Shown: piece by piece, positions 44,595-53,594 of the stretch
How the letters are laid out: every line of letters starts with the position of its first letter
Numbering within the stretch: the stretch's first letter is position 1
Source: Bradyrhizobium diazoefficiens
GTDB taxonomy: Bacteria; Pseudomonadota; Alphaproteobacteria; Rhizobiales; Xanthobacteraceae
Length of the DNA: 64,000 nt
Assembly (NCBI RefSeq): GCF_018129965.1
Contig: NZ_JAFCKW010000007.1
Span: 124,001-188,000 of the forward strand
Direction: 5' to 3'
Program-made: the position numbers and the translations under genes
Notes under the pieces: generated by a model
What the model was told of the DNA's origin: nothing
Seen by the model: the letters and a program-made list of their open reading frames with translations, nothing else
Database searches by the model: none

Positions 44595-45392
44595 CTACTT
44601 GCCCTTCCAGATCGGCGTGCGCTTGTTGAGGAAGGCGTCCATCCCCTCGCGAAAGTCTTCGCTCATATAGGCCTTGAGGATCAGGTCCTCGCCTTCCTCG
44701 CGCGACAGCGTGCGGCGGATGCGGCGCACCGCCTCCTTGGTCGCTTCCAGCGTGAGCGGCGCGTGGCTGGCGACCAGCCTGGCGGTTTCGTCGGCACGGC
44801 GCCGCAGCGTCTCGACGTCCGGCACGATCTCGGTGAGCAGGCCGAGCGCCAACGCTTCCGGCGCCTCGACCAGCCGCGCCTTGAAGATCATGTCCTTGGT
44901 GCGCGCCGGACCGACCAGCGCGACGACACGGCTGATGTTGGACATCGACAGACAATTGCCGAGGGTCCGCGCGATCGGAAAGCCCATCCGCGTCGTCTCG
45001 GTGCCGATGCGAAGATCGCAACAGGCGGCGATACCGGCGCCGCCGCCAGTGCAGGCGCCGGCGATCGCCGCGATCACGGGCACGCGGCACTGTTCGAGCG
45101 TGCCGAGCACGCGGTCGATCCGGGCCTCGTAATCGAGCGCATCCTGCGCGGTCTTGAACGCGCGAAACTGGGAAATGTCGGTGCCGGAGGCGAACGCCTT
45201 GTCGCCGGCGCCGGTCAGGATCAGTGCCTTGATCGAACGGTCGGCGTTGATCTCGGTACAGATCTCCGCCATGCGGTCATACATGGCGAAGGTCATGGCG
45301 TTGCGCGCCTGGGGGCGGTTGAAGGTGATCCGCGCGATGCCGTCCGTGACGGAGTAGAGCAGGTCTTCGTTGGTGGTCGTCGGTGCGTTCAT
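44595..45392 (-). CDS. Enoyl-CoA hydratase/isomerase (crotonase) family protein
   Basis: A 265-residue crotonase: ARITFNRPQARNAMTFAMYD, ALILTGAGDKAFASGTDISQF (first oxyanion-hole region) and GACTGGGAGIAACCDLRIG (second). The two Glu residues used by classical hydratases are not at their places (GGGAGIAACCD instead of GGGCELAMMCD; GFPIARTLG instead of PE-type sequence), so simple hydration is doubtful. It lies 69 bp after the aminotransferase gene on the same strand. Substrate unknown. Confidence 0.85.
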   Translation of the reverse strand: MNAPTTTNEDLLYSVTDGIARITFNRPQARNAMTFAMYDRMAEICTEINADRSIKALILTGAGDKAFASGTDISQFRAFKTAQDALDYEARIDRVLGTLEQCRVPVIAAIAGACTGGGAGIAACCDLRIGTETTRMGFPIARTLGNCLSMSNISRVVALVGPARTKDMIFKARLVEAPEALALGLLTEIVPDVETLRRRADETARLVASHAPLTLEATKEAVRRIRRTLSREEGEDLILKAYMSEDFREGMDAFLNKRTPIWKGK

Positions 45393-45461
45393 CGCGCGCT
45401 CACTTCACTTTCCAGAGTTGGTACAGGCCGCGCGGACGCGACCTGATCCTTTTTTGTCGCT

Positions 45462-46661
45462 TTACGCGACCTGGGCCTTGGCCATCGGCACCACGTCGCG
45501 TCCCTTCAGGACGTCCATGGCCGCCAGTACGCCACCACTCCGGTGCGGGATCTTCGCAAGATCCAGGCCCATCTCGACGCCCGCGAGCGTACCCATCAGC
45601 ATCAGATCGTTGAAATGACCGATATGGCCGATGCGGAAGACCTTGCCCTTGACCTTGTTCAGCCCGGTGCCGAGCGACATGTCGAAGTTCTCCAGCACCA
45701 CCTTGCGGAAGGCGTCGGCGTCGTGTCCGTCGGGCACGCGCACGCCGGTCAGCGCCGGCGAATGCGCGGCGGGATCGGCGCACTGCGTCTCCAGGCCCCA
45801 CACCTTGACCGCGGCGCGCGTCGCGGCGCTGTGGCGCTTGTGGCGGGTCCAGACGTTCTCCAGTCCCTCTTCTTCCAGCATCTTGACGGCTTCGCGCAGG
45901 CCGTAGAGCAGGTTGGTCGCGGGCGTATAGGGGAAGGTGCCGAGCTTGTTGAAAGTGATGACCTCCTGCCAATCCCAATAGGAGCGCATGCCGGCATTGG
46001 CCTTCGCCACCGCGAGCGCCTTCTCGGAGACTGCGTTGAAGCCGAGGCCCGGCGGCAGCATCAGGCCCTTCTGCGAGCCTGCGACGGACACGTCGATGCC
46101 CCAGGCATCGTGCTCATATTCCATCGAACCGAGACCGGAGATGGTGTCGACCATCAGCAGCGCGGGATGCTTGACGCGGTCGAGCAGTTTGCGCACCTCC
46201 AGCGGTGGCGTCACGCAGCCGGTCGAGGTCTCGTTGTGCACGACGCAGACCGCCTTGATCGCGTGCTGCTTGTCGGCGACGAGGCGCTTCTCGATCTCGG
46301 CGAGATCGGCGCCGTGGCGCCAGTCGCTCGGGATGAAGTCGACGTCGAGCTTGAACTTGTCGGCGATGGCCTTCCAGAGCACGGCGAACTGCCCGGTCTC
46401 GCACATCAGCACCTTGTCGCCGGGCGCCAGTACATTGACCATCGCTGCTTCCCAGGCGCCGGTTCCGGACGAGGGGAAGATGACCACGGGTTGCTTGGTG
46501 CGGAACACCCGCTGCATCCCGGCCAGCACGCCGAAACCGAGCTCGGCGAATTCGGGGCCGCGATGGTCCAGTGTCGGCATGTCCATCGCCCGCAGCACGC
46601 GGTCGGGGACGTTGGTCGGTCCTGGAATCTGTAGGAAATGCCTTCCAGTATGCACGGTCAT
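45462..46661 (-). CDS. Serine-glyoxylate (alanine-glyoxylate type) aminotransferase
   Basis: A 399-residue class V PLP enzyme. FLQIPGPTNVPDRVLRAMD at the start, HRGPEFAELG, FPSSGTGAWEAAMVN, MVDTISGLGSMEYEHD (Asp172) and VAGSQKGLMLPPGLGF (Schiff-base Lys198) match SgaA-like enzymes that convert glyoxylate to glycine with serine as donor. It is divergent from an FAD/Fe-S oxidase gene, and the combination fits glycolate/glyoxylate handling. Co-transcribed crotonase lies downstream. Confidence 0.9.
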   Translation of the reverse strand: MTVHTGRHFLQIPGPTNVPDRVLRAMDMPTLDHRGPEFAELGFGVLAGMQRVFRTKQPVVIFPSSGTGAWEAAMVNVLAPGDKVLMCETGQFAVLWKAIADKFKLDVDFIPSDWRHGADLAEIEKRLVADKQHAIKAVCVVHNETSTGCVTPPLEVRKLLDRVKHPALLMVDTISGLGSMEYEHDAWGIDVSVAGSQKGLMLPPGLGFNAVSEKALAVAKANAGMRSYWDWQEVITFNKLGTFPYTPATNLLYGLREAVKMLEEEGLENVWTRHKRHSAATRAAVKVWGLETQCADPAAHSPALTGVRVPDGHDADAFRKVVLENFDMSLGTGLNKVKGKVFRIGHIGHFNDLMLMGTLAGVEMGLDLAKIPHRSGGVLAAMDVLKGRDVVPMAKAQVA

Positions 46662-46906
46662 CGGCGTCCTTCCCGGTCTTTGAACCTGTCTTTGAGCCTG
46701 TCTTGGCTAGCGTCTCTTGGCTTGCGTCGGTCGGCCTGAGGCCTCAAGCCCCGGCGAGCCGTTCGCATATCATTATTCGCCGGGCTTGTCCCTCGCCCCA
46801 GGAACGTCGTCAATAGAGGTCCGTCAATGCACCAGAAGCAGGGCTCGCCTTGCCAAGGGCCGCGACCCTAGGCAAGACGGGGGCGGCGAACTGGCGAGAG
46901 CGGATC

Positions 46907-49900
46907 ATGGCGACTGAAGTGGCCGGAAAATCAGGGGAATCGGCCAAAATGGACGGCTTGGCTGCACGTTTGGCCCGGGAGATCACCGGCGACGTCCTGT
47001 TCGACCGGTTCAGCCGTGGCCGCTACGCCACGGACGCCTCGTTCTACCAGATCGTGCCGGCGGGCGTGGTTGTGCCGCGCAACATGGACGAAGCCTTGCG
47101 GTCGCTGGCGATCGCCCGCGACGAGGGACTGAAGGTCACACCGCGGGGCGGCGGCACCTCGCAATGCGGCCAGACCGTCAATGACGGCCTCGTCGTCGAC
47201 CTCTCGAAGCACCTCAACCGCATCCTGTCGCTCGACGTCGAGGGCCGCACCTGCGTGGTCGAACCCGGCATCGTGCTCGACGACCTCAACCGCCAGCTCA
47301 AGAAGCACGGCCTGTGGTTTCCGGTCGACGTCTCGACGGCCTCGCGCGCCACCATCGGTGGCATGGCTGGCAATAATTCCTGCGGCGGCCGCAGCCTTCG
47401 CTACGGCACCATGCGCGACAACACGCTGTCGATGGAGGCCGCCCTTGCCGACGGCACGCTGGCCCGCTTTGGCGAGGTGCCGCGCGATCTCTCCGAGGTC
47501 GAGGCAAACGACACGACCCGCGCCCTGTTCCGCGACATGCTCGAACTCGGCGCCCGCGAAGCCGACGAAATCATGGCGCGTTTTCCACAGGTGCAGCGCC
47601 GCGTCGGCGGCTACAATCTCGATGCGCTGGTGCCGCGCAACGCGCCCAACAACATGGCGCATCTGCTGGTCGGCTCGGAAGGCACCCTCGCCTTCACCAC
47701 CAAGGTCGAGCTGAAGCTGTGGCCCGTCATCCGCAACAAGGCGCTTGGCATCTGCCATTTCGGCAGCTTCTACGAGGCGATGGATGCCGCCCAGCACCTC
47801 GTCAAGCTGAAGCCGATCGCGGTCGAGCTGGTCGACCGCACCATGCTCGCGCTCGGCCGCGACATCGCGATGTTCCGCCCCATCATCTCCGCCGCCATCA
47901 AGGGCGATCCGGATGCGGTGCTCGTGGTCGAATTCGCGGAAGAAGTCCAGGCGGACAATCTCGTGCGGCTCAGGCAGCTCGGCGAGCTGATGGGCGATCT
48001 CGGCTTCGGCTGGACCAACGACAAGCGCAAATGGGGCGGCGTGGTGGAGATCACCGAGCCGGCCCTTCAGGGCGGCATTGCCGATTTCCGCGCCGCCGGC
48101 CTCAACGTGATGATGTCGATGAAGCAGGAGGGCAAGCCGGTCTCCTTCGTCGAGGACTGCGCCGTGCCGCTGCCGCATCTTGCCGACTACACCGCGCGGC
48201 TGAACGAGGTGTTTGCGAAGCACGGCACCAGCGGCACGATGTACGCACACGCCTCCGAGGGCTGCCTGCACGTCCGCCCCGTGCTGAACCTGAAGCTGGA
48301 CAAGGACGTCAGGGCGATGCGGGCCATCGCGGAGGAAGCCTTCGCGATGGTGCGCGAATACAAGGGCTCGCACTCCGGCGAGCATGGCGACGGCCTGGTC
48401 CGCTCGGAATTCCACGAGATTATGTTCGGCGAACGCCTCGTCGCAGACTTCAGGCAGGTGAAGCAGCGCTTCGATCCCGGCGGCGTCCTCAATCCCGGCA
48501 AGATCATCGATGCGCCCAGGATGGATGACCGCTCGCTGTTCCGCTACCGGCCGGACTATCGCGTTCCTGAGCTGAAGACGAAGCTGGACTGGTCGGCTTA
48601 TCCCGGCGCCGGCGGCGGTTTCCAGGGCGCGGTCGAGATGTGCAATAACAACGGCGCCTGCCGCAAGCTCGAGGGCGGGGTGATGTGCCCGTCCTATCGC
48701 GCGACGCGCAACGAAAAAGACGTCACCCGCGGCCGCGCCAACACCCTGCGTCTGGCGATCTCCGGCCAGCTCGGCGCAGGCGCGCTCTCTTCCGACGAGA
48801 TGATCGAGACGCTGAAACTCTGCGTCTCCTGCAAGGCTTGCCGCCATGAATGTCCGACCGGCGTCGACATGGCCAAGATGAAGATCGAGGTGCTCGCGGC
48901 ACGCGCCGCATCCCACGGCCTGACGCTGCGCGACAGGCTGGTCGCTTACTTGCCGCGCTATGCCGTCCTTGCCGCGCGCCTCGCACCGCTCGCCAATCTG
49001 CGCAACCACAGCCCGCTATTGCGAAAACTGTTCGAGCGCTTTGCCGGCATCAGCGCGCGACGGGCGCTCCCCGCCTTCCGCAGCGACGTGTTCGTCCCTC
49101 CGTCGGACAGCGTGGGTCCACAGACCGGCCGCGAGGTCGTGCTGTTCGCCGACACATTCAATCGCATCTTCGAGCGCGAAAATCTCAACGCTGCACTACG
49201 CGTGCTCGCAGCCGGCGGCTATCGCGTGCACATGCCGAAGCCCGCGAACGGCAGCCGCCCGCTCTGCTGCGGCCGCACCTTCCTGTCCGCAGGCCTCGTC
49301 GATCAAGCCAGGTCCGAGCTCGATCGTCTGGTGGCCGCCTTCGCGCCCTTCGCCGCACGCGGCGTACCGATCGTCGGCCTCGAGCCGAGCTGCCTGCTGA
49401 CGCTGCGCGACGAACTCGCCTCGCTGCGCAAGGACGACGACGCCAAGGCCGTCGGCGCCCATGCGCTGACCTTCGAGGAATTTCTGGTGCGCGAGGCCGA
49501 GGCGGGCCGGCTGCAACTGCCGCTCGGCACCATCGCCGACAAGGCCGTGGTGCACGGCCATTGCCATCAGAAATCCTTCGGCGCCTTCAAACCGGTCGAG
49601 CAGGTGCTGCGCCTCGTCCCCGGCCTTGAAGTCGAGACCATCGAGTCGAGCTGCTGCGGCATGGCCGGCGCCTTCGGCTATGGCGCCGAGACTTATGATG
49701 CATCGATCGAGATGGCCGAACTGTCGCTGCTGCCCGCCGTGCGGCGCGCAGGTGAGGCAACGCTTGTGGTCGCCGACGGCACCTCCTGCCGGCACCAGAT
49801 CCACGATGGCACGAAGCGCGAGGCGCTTCATGTCGCGCGCGTGCTGGCCATGAGCCTCGATCGCGCCCAAACCCTGTCCCTCAATCCCGACGCAAAGGAA

Positions 49901-49915
49901 CCTACCCATGGCTGA
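46907..49915 (+). CDS. FAD-linked oxidase fused to Fe-S/CCG domains (glycolate or D-2-hydroxyacid dehydrogenase type)
   Basis: A 1002-residue fusion. Residues about 50-280 are the PCMH FAD domain (KVTPRGGGTSQCGQ, GNNSCGGRSLRYGTMRDN, LLVGSEGTLAFTT); 300-560 the FAD-oxidase C domain (SHSGEHGDGLVRSEFHE, FDPGGVLNPGKI); 580-680 a ferredoxin domain with Cys clusters (MCNNNGACRKLEGGVMCPSY, CVSCKACRHECPTG); the rest holds two CCG modules (PLCCGRTFLSAG, ESSCCGMAGAFGY) that receive electrons. It equals GlcD and GlcF in one chain, as in YdiJ-type enzymes. ATG 46907 (MATEVAG) is chosen over a start 19 codons upstream. It overlaps the GlcG-like gene by 8 bp. Confidence 0.88.
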   Translation: MATEVAGKSGESAKMDGLAARLAREITGDVLFDRFSRGRYATDASFYQIVPAGVVVPRNMDEALRSLAIARDEGLKVTPRGGGTSQCGQTVNDGLVVDLSKHLNRILSLDVEGRTCVVEPGIVLDDLNRQLKKHGLWFPVDVSTASRATIGGMAGNNSCGGRSLRYGTMRDNTLSMEAALADGTLARFGEVPRDLSEVEANDTTRALFRDMLELGAREADEIMARFPQVQRRVGGYNLDALVPRNAPNNMAHLLVGSEGTLAFTTKVELKLWPVIRNKALGICHFGSFYEAMDAAQHLVKLKPIAVELVDRTMLALGRDIAMFRPIISAAIKGDPDAVLVVEFAEEVQADNLVRLRQLGELMGDLGFGWTNDKRKWGGVVEITEPALQGGIADFRAAGLNVMMSMKQEGKPVSFVEDCAVPLPHLADYTARLNEVFAKHGTSGTMYAHASEGCLHVRPVLNLKLDKDVRAMRAIAEEAFAMVREYKGSHSGEHGDGLVRSEFHEIMFGERLVADFRQVKQRFDPGGVLNPGKIIDAPRMDDRSLFRYRPDYRVPELKTKLDWSAYPGAGGGFQGAVEMCNNNGACRKLEGGVMCPSYRATRNEKDVTRGRANTLRLAISGQLGAGALSSDEMIETLKLCVSCKACRHECPTGVDMAKMKIEVLAARAASHGLTLRDRLVAYLPRYAVLAARLAPLANLRNHSPLLRKLFERFAGISARRALPAFRSDVFVPPSDSVGPQTGREVVLFADTFNRIFERENLNAALRVLAAGGYRVHMPKPANGSRPLCCGRTFLSAGLVDQARSELDRLVAAFAPFAARGVPIVGLEPSCLLTLRDELASLRKDDDAKAVGAHALTFEEFLVREAEAGRLQLPLGTIADKAVVHGHCHQKSFGAFKPVEQVLRLVPGLEVETIESSCCGMAGAFGYGAETYDASIEMAELSLLPAVRRAGEATLVVADGTSCRHQIHDGTKREALHVARVLAMSLDRAQTLSLNPDAKEPTHG

Positions 49916-50336
49916 CCTCTCCCTCGACACCGCCCGCAAGATCCTCGATGCGACCTTTGCCAAGGCCGCCGAGCTGAAGCTCAAGCCGCTGGTCGTCACC
50001 ATCCTCGACGCCCGCGGCGTGCTCAAGCTGGCGGCGGCACAGGACGGCACCAGCCTGATGCGCGCCGAAATCGCGCACGGCAAGGCCTATGGCGCGCTCG
50101 CCATGGGTATGGGTTCGCGCGCGTTGTTCCAGCGGGCACAGGAGCAGCCCTATTTCATCGACGCGGTGAACACGCTTGCAAGGGGCTCGCTTGTGCCGGT
50201 CCCCGGCGGCGTGCTGATCATGGACGGCACGACGCTGCTCGGCGCCGTCGGCGTCTCCGGCGACACCTCCGACAATGACGAGGCGAGCGCCGTAGCGGGT
50301 ATCCAGGCGGCGGGGCTCAAGGCGAACGCGGGGTGA
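49908..50336 (+). CDS. GlcG/HbpS-family protein
   Basis: A 142-residue single-domain protein. LSLDTARKILDATFAKAAEL, VVTILDARGVLKLAAAQDG, KAYGALAMGMGSRAL and GGVLIMDGTTLLGAVGVSG are the conserved blocks of the GlcG/HbpS fold, which occurs in glycolate oxidase operons and in some haem- or cobalamin-related proteins. Coupling by overlap with the FAD/Fe-S oxidase supports a role with that enzyme. The biochemical function of GlcG is not settled. Confidence 0.88.
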   Translation: MADLSLDTARKILDATFAKAAELKLKPLVVTILDARGVLKLAAAQDGTSLMRAEIAHGKAYGALAMGMGSRALFQRAQEQPYFIDAVNTLARGSLVPVPGGVLIMDGTTLLGAVGVSGDTSDNDEASAVAGIQAAGLKANAG

Positions 50337-50451
50337 CCCCCGGGCATCGGCGTGAAATGCGCGGGAAGACTCAGTCCGACCATCCTGCTATCGCTATAGC
50401 CGGCGCAGGGGATCTGCGCCTGGCTTGCAATCCCGAGAGTGCCCAGGCCCC

Positions 50452-52755
50452 ATGATCTCACCGGCCGAGACAGTCTCGCCAAGCACATCCATCATCGCGC
50501 TGCTATGCACGCGCGGGATGGAAACCTTTCTGTCAAATACACTATCGGGCCTGTTGCGGGCGGGCGTAGCGCCGGGCCAGATTCTCGTCGCCTGTCCATC
50601 GAACGCCGAGGACGCTGTCCGACGCGCAACAACCGGTCAGTCGCCGCAAATCGCCATGCTCGTGGATGCGTCGCTGCCCACGACCGCCGAGGACCAATAT
50701 GTCGGCTTCGGCACGCCGGGCTTCAGCGTCATTTCCTGGGCCAAGATCGCCCTCATCCGCCGCCTGATCGAACGGCATGATCACCTCGTCTACGCCGATC
50801 TCGACATCGGATGGCTGCGCGATCCGCTACCCTACCTTGCACAGGTCGCAAGCCGGTATCCAATCGCGTTCCAGACCGAGGGATTGCCGCGCTTTCCGCC
50901 CGCCCTATGTTGCGGGTTCATATCGTTGCGCCGCTCGGATCGCGCAATCGAATTCCTGGACGCGCTGCTAGCGAAGAGCCGCGAAAACGATCACGGCGGG
51001 CTGATCGACGACCAGGCCGCATGCCAGCAACTCATCGACCGCGACCCAGCCTGGTTGAAGGACATCTGCTTCCTGCCGGAGGCATTGTTCGTCAACGGCC
51101 TCGGCTATCGCACCGCGCAACAGGATGGGATGCCTCCCGTCAGGCTCGAGGGCGAAATTCAGCCCTTCATGCTCCACGCCAACTGGACGGTGGGCCTCGA
51201 CAACAAGCGGCGCCTCCTCGCCTCGGCGCATTGCTGGTTCATCGACGACGTCGTCGATCCCGCAGCGTCGGCGGCGACTTCGCTCACCACGTCCGTGCCG
51301 GACGACACGCCGCTGCTCTCGATCCTCTATCCCGTCTTCGATGTCCGCGGCGACGTCGCCGATCATCTCCGCCACTGGATCGACCGCCAGCAGCAGGTCG
51401 CGCCGGAGCGCTTCCAAATCGTCGTCGCCGCGAGCACAGACACGCCAATCAACGAAGCCGGCTTGCAGAAGGTGCTGCGCCCCGGGGACGTTCTGCTCAG
51501 GGTTCCGCAGGCGTGTCAGGACACCGAGCTCTGGAACGCGGCCGCCGGCGCGGCGCGGGCGAACTGGCTGCTGTTCGTCGAGGCTCACGGCTGGCCGGAC
51601 AGCGACGCGATCGCAACACTGATCGCATGGATTGACGCCAACCCCGACAAGCGTGCCTGCAATTTCCGGATCAGGAATCCCGACCATTTTCGCGTCGCCC
51701 GGCTGATGAAGCGCTGGTTTGCGCAGACCCAGCAGGAGTGGATCAAGCCTACGACCTGGCCACGCCTGCATCGCACCGCCTTTGCGCTTCGCCGCGATGT
51801 CTTCGACAGACTGGGCCCTATCGAGCCTTTTGGCCAATTCGGCCCGCCCCTGCTTTCGGCGCGTCTGCATCAGGGCGGTGTCACCGTCTCGACCTTGCCG
51901 ACGTCAGGACTCATGCATGATGACGCGTCCGAGATCGTCGTTCACATCGAGGATACCGCCAATTACGCGCGAGGCGAGCTGACCGCGCGCGCCGCAGCTG
52001 CAGACCCGGAATTCTTCGAGAATTATTTCGGACCCTCGCCGTTCCACGGAGCCGCCCCCATCCTGGCGGGCGGCCCAGCACGCCACATGATGCTTGGAGT
52101 GCTGATGGCAGCCATGCGGCGGCCTCGGGGTGCGATCGCCCTGCTGCGCCAGGCAGTACGGCTCGTGCCGTCGCTCGCGCCTCTTCCCCTGCGGCAAGCG
52201 TGGCTCGCGGCGCGCATCAAGCTCGACGCCTTTCTTGTGATGCGCCTGCCGGTCCCTCAAGCTATTGCCTGGCACCGCTTCAGGGCCTCGCACAGCGACA
52301 TCGTCCGCGCCGAACAGCTGGCGTGGATGCTGGACAATCCCCTGCCACCGATCCTCGCAAACCAGACGATCCCGGCCGTCGTGATGACACGGCACGCGAT
52401 CATCGGCCTGCATACGCTGGAATATGCGAGCGGCACGGCGCTGCGTTGGACCCATCCTGTTTGTCTTCTGCGCCTCGCGGCAGGCCGCAGGGTGACCGTG
52501 AAGCTCGAGACGCGGCACCTGCGACCGGGACTGACGTCACGGCACCTCCAGGGCGTGATCCCCGGGGGCAAGCCGGTGGCTATTGAAATCGATGCTTCCG
52601 GCGATATCGTCCTGCGCGCCGAGACGCCCTCCACCTCGTCCGGAATCGCCGATGTCCTGGTGATCGCGCCAGAACTGGTCGAGCCAGCCATTGCAGGGGC
52701 GAATGAGCGGCGCCTCGGCCTGCCGCTGTTCGGGATGACGGTCGAATTCAGCTGA
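50452..52755 (+). CDS. Two-domain glycosyltransferase (GT77-like plus GT2-like)
   Basis: A 767-residue protein. Residues about 10-270 look like a nucleotide-diphospho-sugar transferase with HLVYADLDIGWLRDPLPYL (DxD at Asp116/Asp118), CCGFISLRRSDRAIEFLD and FLPEALFVNG, as in GT77-like enzymes. Residues about 285-520 resemble a degenerate GT-A/GT2 module (TPLLSILYPVFDVRGDVADH, NWLLFVEAHGWPDSDAI, FALRRDVFDRLG). The C-terminal 200 residues include a helical part and a beta-rich domain without assignment. No signal or membrane span is seen. It begins the small glycosylation island that includes the GT2 at 53595. ATG 50452 is chosen. Confidence 0.7.
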   Translation: MISPAETVSPSTSIIALLCTRGMETFLSNTLSGLLRAGVAPGQILVACPSNAEDAVRRATTGQSPQIAMLVDASLPTTAEDQYVGFGTPGFSVISWAKIALIRRLIERHDHLVYADLDIGWLRDPLPYLAQVASRYPIAFQTEGLPRFPPALCCGFISLRRSDRAIEFLDALLAKSRENDHGGLIDDQAACQQLIDRDPAWLKDICFLPEALFVNGLGYRTAQQDGMPPVRLEGEIQPFMLHANWTVGLDNKRRLLASAHCWFIDDVVDPAASAATSLTTSVPDDTPLLSILYPVFDVRGDVADHLRHWIDRQQQVAPERFQIVVAASTDTPINEAGLQKVLRPGDVLLRVPQACQDTELWNAAAGAARANWLLFVEAHGWPDSDAIATLIAWIDANPDKRACNFRIRNPDHFRVARLMKRWFAQTQQEWIKPTTWPRLHRTAFALRRDVFDRLGPIEPFGQFGPPLLSARLHQGGVTVSTLPTSGLMHDDASEIVVHIEDTANYARGELTARAAAADPEFFENYFGPSPFHGAAPILAGGPARHMMLGVLMAAMRRPRGAIALLRQAVRLVPSLAPLPLRQAWLAARIKLDAFLVMRLPVPQAIAWHRFRASHSDIVRAEQLAWMLDNPLPPILANQTIPAVVMTRHAIIGLHTLEYASGTALRWTHPVCLLRLAAGRRVTVKLETRHLRPGLTSRHLQGVIPGGKPVAIEIDASGDIVLRAETPSTSSGIADVLVIAPELVEPAIAGANERRLGLPLFGMTVEFS

Positions 52756-52929
52756 CGCTGGCGGAGGCAAAACAGCTTCGGCCAATCGGAAACCTGTCAA
52801 GCCCGGCAGGCGACGCAGACAAATGGATTCAGGGCTTGCGTCGGCGCTACGGAATGACGGTGAAAGCCTTTGAAAGCCACAAGCCCTTGCGTTGGGCGAC
52901 GGGCAAAACACCCCATCCATGGGTCGATA

Positions 52930-53430
52930 CCGACCGGCAAAAATATTCGCCTTTACAGAAATTCGGAATAGGCGGATATTGCGCGCACTCCGGCCCAAGG
53001 AAGAGGGGCGTATCGCGATCGTCACGAACGCGGGCCGGACGGCGGTGGACGTGGATCACGTCGGCGCGAAGGGCTTCGCAGGGCGGGCAACCGTGAGCGA
53101 GGCCGGCGCGCACACGACCGGCGTGATCTGCGTACGGCCAAATCGTGTGGTCCTGGCGCCCGCAGGCTGGCGTCAAGGGTTGCGGTGATGCGTGCTATCC
53201 GACCGGATATGCGCATCGTCAGCCGCGACACGACGGGGGCAATAGTGCAACGCTCCCCGGGGAGAGCACGACATACGCCGTCAAACCACTGCGCAGGGAA
53301 GGCCGGGATGCTCCGGTTGCCCTGTTACCCGCTGTGCAGCGTAGCGCAATCTACTCATGGCATGGCGGTCGATGGGAGCCAGCCGGCTCCCGGCCTTCCC
53401 TGCGCCCTTTCATTGAAAGGGCGTGACATG
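52930..53430. repeat. Multi-part repetitive element in a gene-free gap
   Basis: The 840-bp gap 52756-53594 has no credible gene. Its central 500 bp (from about GACCGGCAAAAATATTCGCC to the hairpin at 53404-53422) match, from memory, a dispersed sequence common in Bradyrhizobium and related genomes, with phrases such as AAGAGGGGCGTATCGCGATC and CCGGGGAGAGCACGACATA. Database annotation of open frames across such copies is probably spurious. It has no transposase and could be a non-autonomous element or a structured RNA source. Limits are approximate. Confidence 0.55.
53291..53405. repeat. Perfect 18-bp inverted repeat with about 80-bp spacer
   Basis: GCGCAGGGAAGGCCGGGA at 53291-53308 is exactly complementary to TCCCGGCCTTCCCTGCGC at 53388-53405. 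The 79-nt interior contains weaker dyads (for example GAGCCAGCCGGCTC, 53376-53389). A second hairpin, GCCCTTTCA/TGAAAGGGC, follows at 53404-53422. The structure lies inside the larger repeat. Confidence 0.75.
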
Positions 53431-53594
53431 GTCAGCAAACTCGGGCGAACCGCGCCGCGAGAACGCGAAGGCGCGCCTGCCGCGAACGCCTTTGCTATTG
53501 ATTTCACCAACCCGCTGATGAAGCATATGCGTGAGCACGCTGTCGAATGGAGTTATCGGCCGGCAGGCGCGACAAGTAACAATAAAGACTGAGA

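Noticed and set aside
46931..49009. Minus-strand open frame of about 690 codons opposite the FAD/Fe-S oxidase
   Set aside because: The plus strand carries unmistakable FAD, ferredoxin and CCG motifs in order; the antisense translation has none.
53185..53592. Open frame of 135 codons in the gap upstream of the GT2 gene
   Set aside because: It runs through the inverted repeat and hairpin of the repetitive element, has no domain or good ribosome-binding site, and its composition is not codon-like.
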